DNA from: Campylobacterota bacterium
GTDB taxonomy: Bacteria; Campylobacterota; Campylobacteria; Campylobacterales; Sulfurovaceae
DNA length: 7,102 nucleotides
NCBI GenBank assembly: GCA_013153675.1
Contig: JAADEA010000002.1
Coordinates: 1 to 7,102 of the forward strand
Direction: 5' to 3'
Made by a program: the position numbers and the translations under genes. The notes under the pieces were generated by a model. It did not search any database. It had not been told where the DNA came from and saw only the letters and a program-made list of their open reading frames with translations. Of this stretch, positions 6,475 to 7,102 are shown in pieces; positions within the stretch are counted from its first letter, which is position 1; every line of letters begins with the position of its first letter.

Positions 6475-6742
6475 CCAAATACTCTCTTATGCTCTCTCTA
6501 GCAGCTTCCTCTATCTCATCTAAATAATCTTTATCTTTGTTTTTAAGTAGTCTCTTTTTCTCTTCAAGCCACTCTTTAGCTTCAATATTTTTTATAATCT
6601 CTTCAATATACTCTTTATAAGAAGCTGGCAAAACATAAGCTCTAATCTTTTTGGTTCTGCTATCTACTATTTTGATAATCTCATCTGTTTTAGTGATCAA
6701 AGTGGGATTTTTTACGATATTTTTGACACCATATTCTAACAT
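6461..6742 (-). CDS. Antitoxin of the MazF pair, Phd/YefM-like
   Basis: 93 residues from the ATG at 6742. The N-terminal half (VKNIVKNPTLITKTDEIIKI, then the V-D-S-R-T-K-K-I-R-A-Y-V-L-P segment, to about residue 39) resembles the compact DNA-binding/dimer domain of Phd/YefM-type antitoxins. The C-terminal half (about 44-93) is a long, highly charged, probably helical and disordered arm rich in Glu and Lys that would wrap the toxin. A GTG just before the ATG could also start it, but the ATG is six bases after AAAAGG (6749-6754), a better spacing. It is transcribed first, overlaps the toxin gene, and in this type of module usually represses its own promoter together with the toxin. The antitoxin role is well supported by position; the exact family is a moderate inference because I cannot run a profile search. 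Confidence 0.8.
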   Translation of the reverse strand: MLEYGVKNIVKNPTLITKTDEIIKIVDSRTKKIRAYVLPASYKEYIEEIIKNIEAKEWLEEKKRLLKNKDKDYLDEIEEAARESIREYLDEEG

Positions 6743-6767
6743 CACAAGCCTTTTATTCTAACATTAC
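6732..6767 (-). repeat. Duplicated 11-bp element at the antitoxin start (possible operator)
   Basis: On the minus strand ATGTTAGAATA occurs twice, at 6742-6732 and at 6764-6754, exactly 22 bp apart (about two helical turns). With one mismatch the match extends to 14 bp (GTRATGTTAGAATA). One copy covers the antitoxin start codon, and the other lies just downstream of the predicted -10. The same-face spacing suits a dimeric autorepressor, but this is inference. The upstream copy also reads as a three-codon ORF (Met-Leu-Glu-stop). Confidence 0.5.
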
Positions 6768-6771
6768 TAAT

Positions 6772-6800
6772 ATAATATCACAATATCTCTATTTAATCAA
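6772..6800 (-). promoter_or_regulatory. Candidate promoter of the toxin-antitoxin operon
   Basis: On the minus strand TTGATT (6800-6795) and TATTAT (6777-6772) are separated by 17 bp, the classic spacing. The -35 lies within the last codons of hypD and the -10 in the gap. An imperfect palindrome (ATATCACAATAT on the plus strand) overlaps the -10. If correct, transcription would begin near 6765. The module could also be reached by read-through from the hypD operon, since the gap is only 46 bp and no terminator is seen there. Confidence 0.45.
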
Positions 6801-7102
6801 ATTCCCATACTTATAATAAGCCGCGCACGCTCCCTCGCTGCTTACCATACAGCTTCCAAGAGGTTTGGCTGGCGTGCAGGCGGTGCCAAAGACTTGACAC
6901 TCATTAGGAGTCGCCATTCCCCTTAGAATATCACCGCAAATGCAAAGTTTGTGATCCTCTATCTCTTCAATTGGCAAGATATCCTCATAAACCCTCTCGG
7001 CATCCAGATACCCATACTCATCTTTGAGCCTCCAAGCGCTATTTGGAATATTTCCAAGCCCTCTCCACTTAAAAAGCTCTCTTTTTTGAAAATATTTCTC
7101 TA
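6789..7102 (-). CDS. hypD: HypD, [NiFe]-hydrogenase maturation protein (C-terminal part, continues beyond window)
   Basis: About 103 C-terminal residues are visible, reading open to the window edge; a TTG at 6977 is an internal Leu, not a start. The upstream part reads FKWRGLGNIPNSAWRLKDEY, typical of HypD. It then reaches the cysteine-rich end: C-x-C-G-D-I-L-R-G, P-x-E-C, F-G-x-A-C-T-P, G-S-C-M-V-S-S-E-G-A-C-A-A-Y-Y-K-Y. These are the conserved cysteines around the [4Fe-4S] cluster of this family. HypD works in the cytoplasm with HypC as the scaffold on which the Fe(CN)2CO group is assembled, with cyanide supplied by HypE/HypF. Its presence means the organism makes a [NiFe] hydrogenase. The upstream hyp genes would lie beyond 7102. 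The DNA is markedly GC-richer than the rest of the window. Confidence 0.96.
   Translation of the reverse strand, partial: EKYFQKRELFKWRGLGNIPNSAWRLKDEYGYLDAERVYEDILPIEEIEDHKLCICGDILRGMATPNECQVFGTACTPAKPLGSCMVSSEGACAAYYKYGNLIK

Noticed and set aside
6743..6745. GTG as the start of the antitoxin
   Set aside because: It is only three bases from the AAAAGG ribosome binding site; the adjacent ATG has a better six-base spacing.
6789..6977. A separate small cysteine-rich protein of 62 residues
   Set aside because: The same frame continues upstream with HypD sequence to the window edge, so the TTG at 6977 is internal.
1..7102. CRISPR array, tRNA, rRNA, insertion sequence or attachment site
   Set aside because: No regularly spaced repeats, cloverleaf-like segments, transposase-like proteins or terminal inverted repeats were seen on reading both strands.

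Overview
This is an AT-rich window (about 25% GC by hand count over the first 60 bases) that looks like it comes from a Campylobacterota (epsilonproteobacterial) genome. The evidence is the heavy use of AGA and ATA codons, prepilin leaders ending in Ala before a F/V-x-L-I-E-like helix, a long-form hibernation factor, and a HypD maturation gene. The genus cannot be fixed from the sequence alone; a hydrogen-using vent-type lineage would fit.

Positions 1-5450 (+ strand) are the 3' part of a tightly packed operon for an MSHA/type II-like pilus or pseudopilus tip. First comes the C-terminal ~854 residues of a large, cysteine-containing, probably secreted protein resembling MshQ/DUF6701 proteins. 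Four proteins with type III (class III) prepilin leaders follow: MshD-like, MshO/GspJ-like, MshP/PilX/GspK-like (no Glu at mature position 5) and GspH/FimT-like. Every junction overlaps (1, 11, 4 and 4 bp), so the five genes are probably translationally coupled and made as a set. No ATPase, prepilin peptidase, platform protein or major pilin is in view; they would lie upstream or elsewhere. A hairpin spans the end of the last gene.

Positions 5451-6080 (+) hold a short AT-rich gap with a likely promoter and a complete long-form ribosome hibernation promoting factor gene (hpf). Its transcript should end at a strong hairpin (6085-6109). The same hairpin can terminate the convergent toxin gene on the other strand.

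Positions 6118-6742 (- strand) are a complete type II toxin-antitoxin pair: a Phd/YefM-like antitoxin followed, with a 14-bp overlap, by a MazF/PemK endoribonuclease toxin. The short upstream region carries a plausible promoter and a duplicated 11-bp element spaced 22 bp apart, one copy of which covers the antitoxin start codon.

Positions 6789-7102 (-) are the C-terminal ~103 residues of HypD, the [NiFe]-hydrogenase cofactor assembly protein, continuing past the window edge. Its DNA is far richer in GC than the rest of the window. No RNA gene, insertion sequence or CRISPR array was seen.
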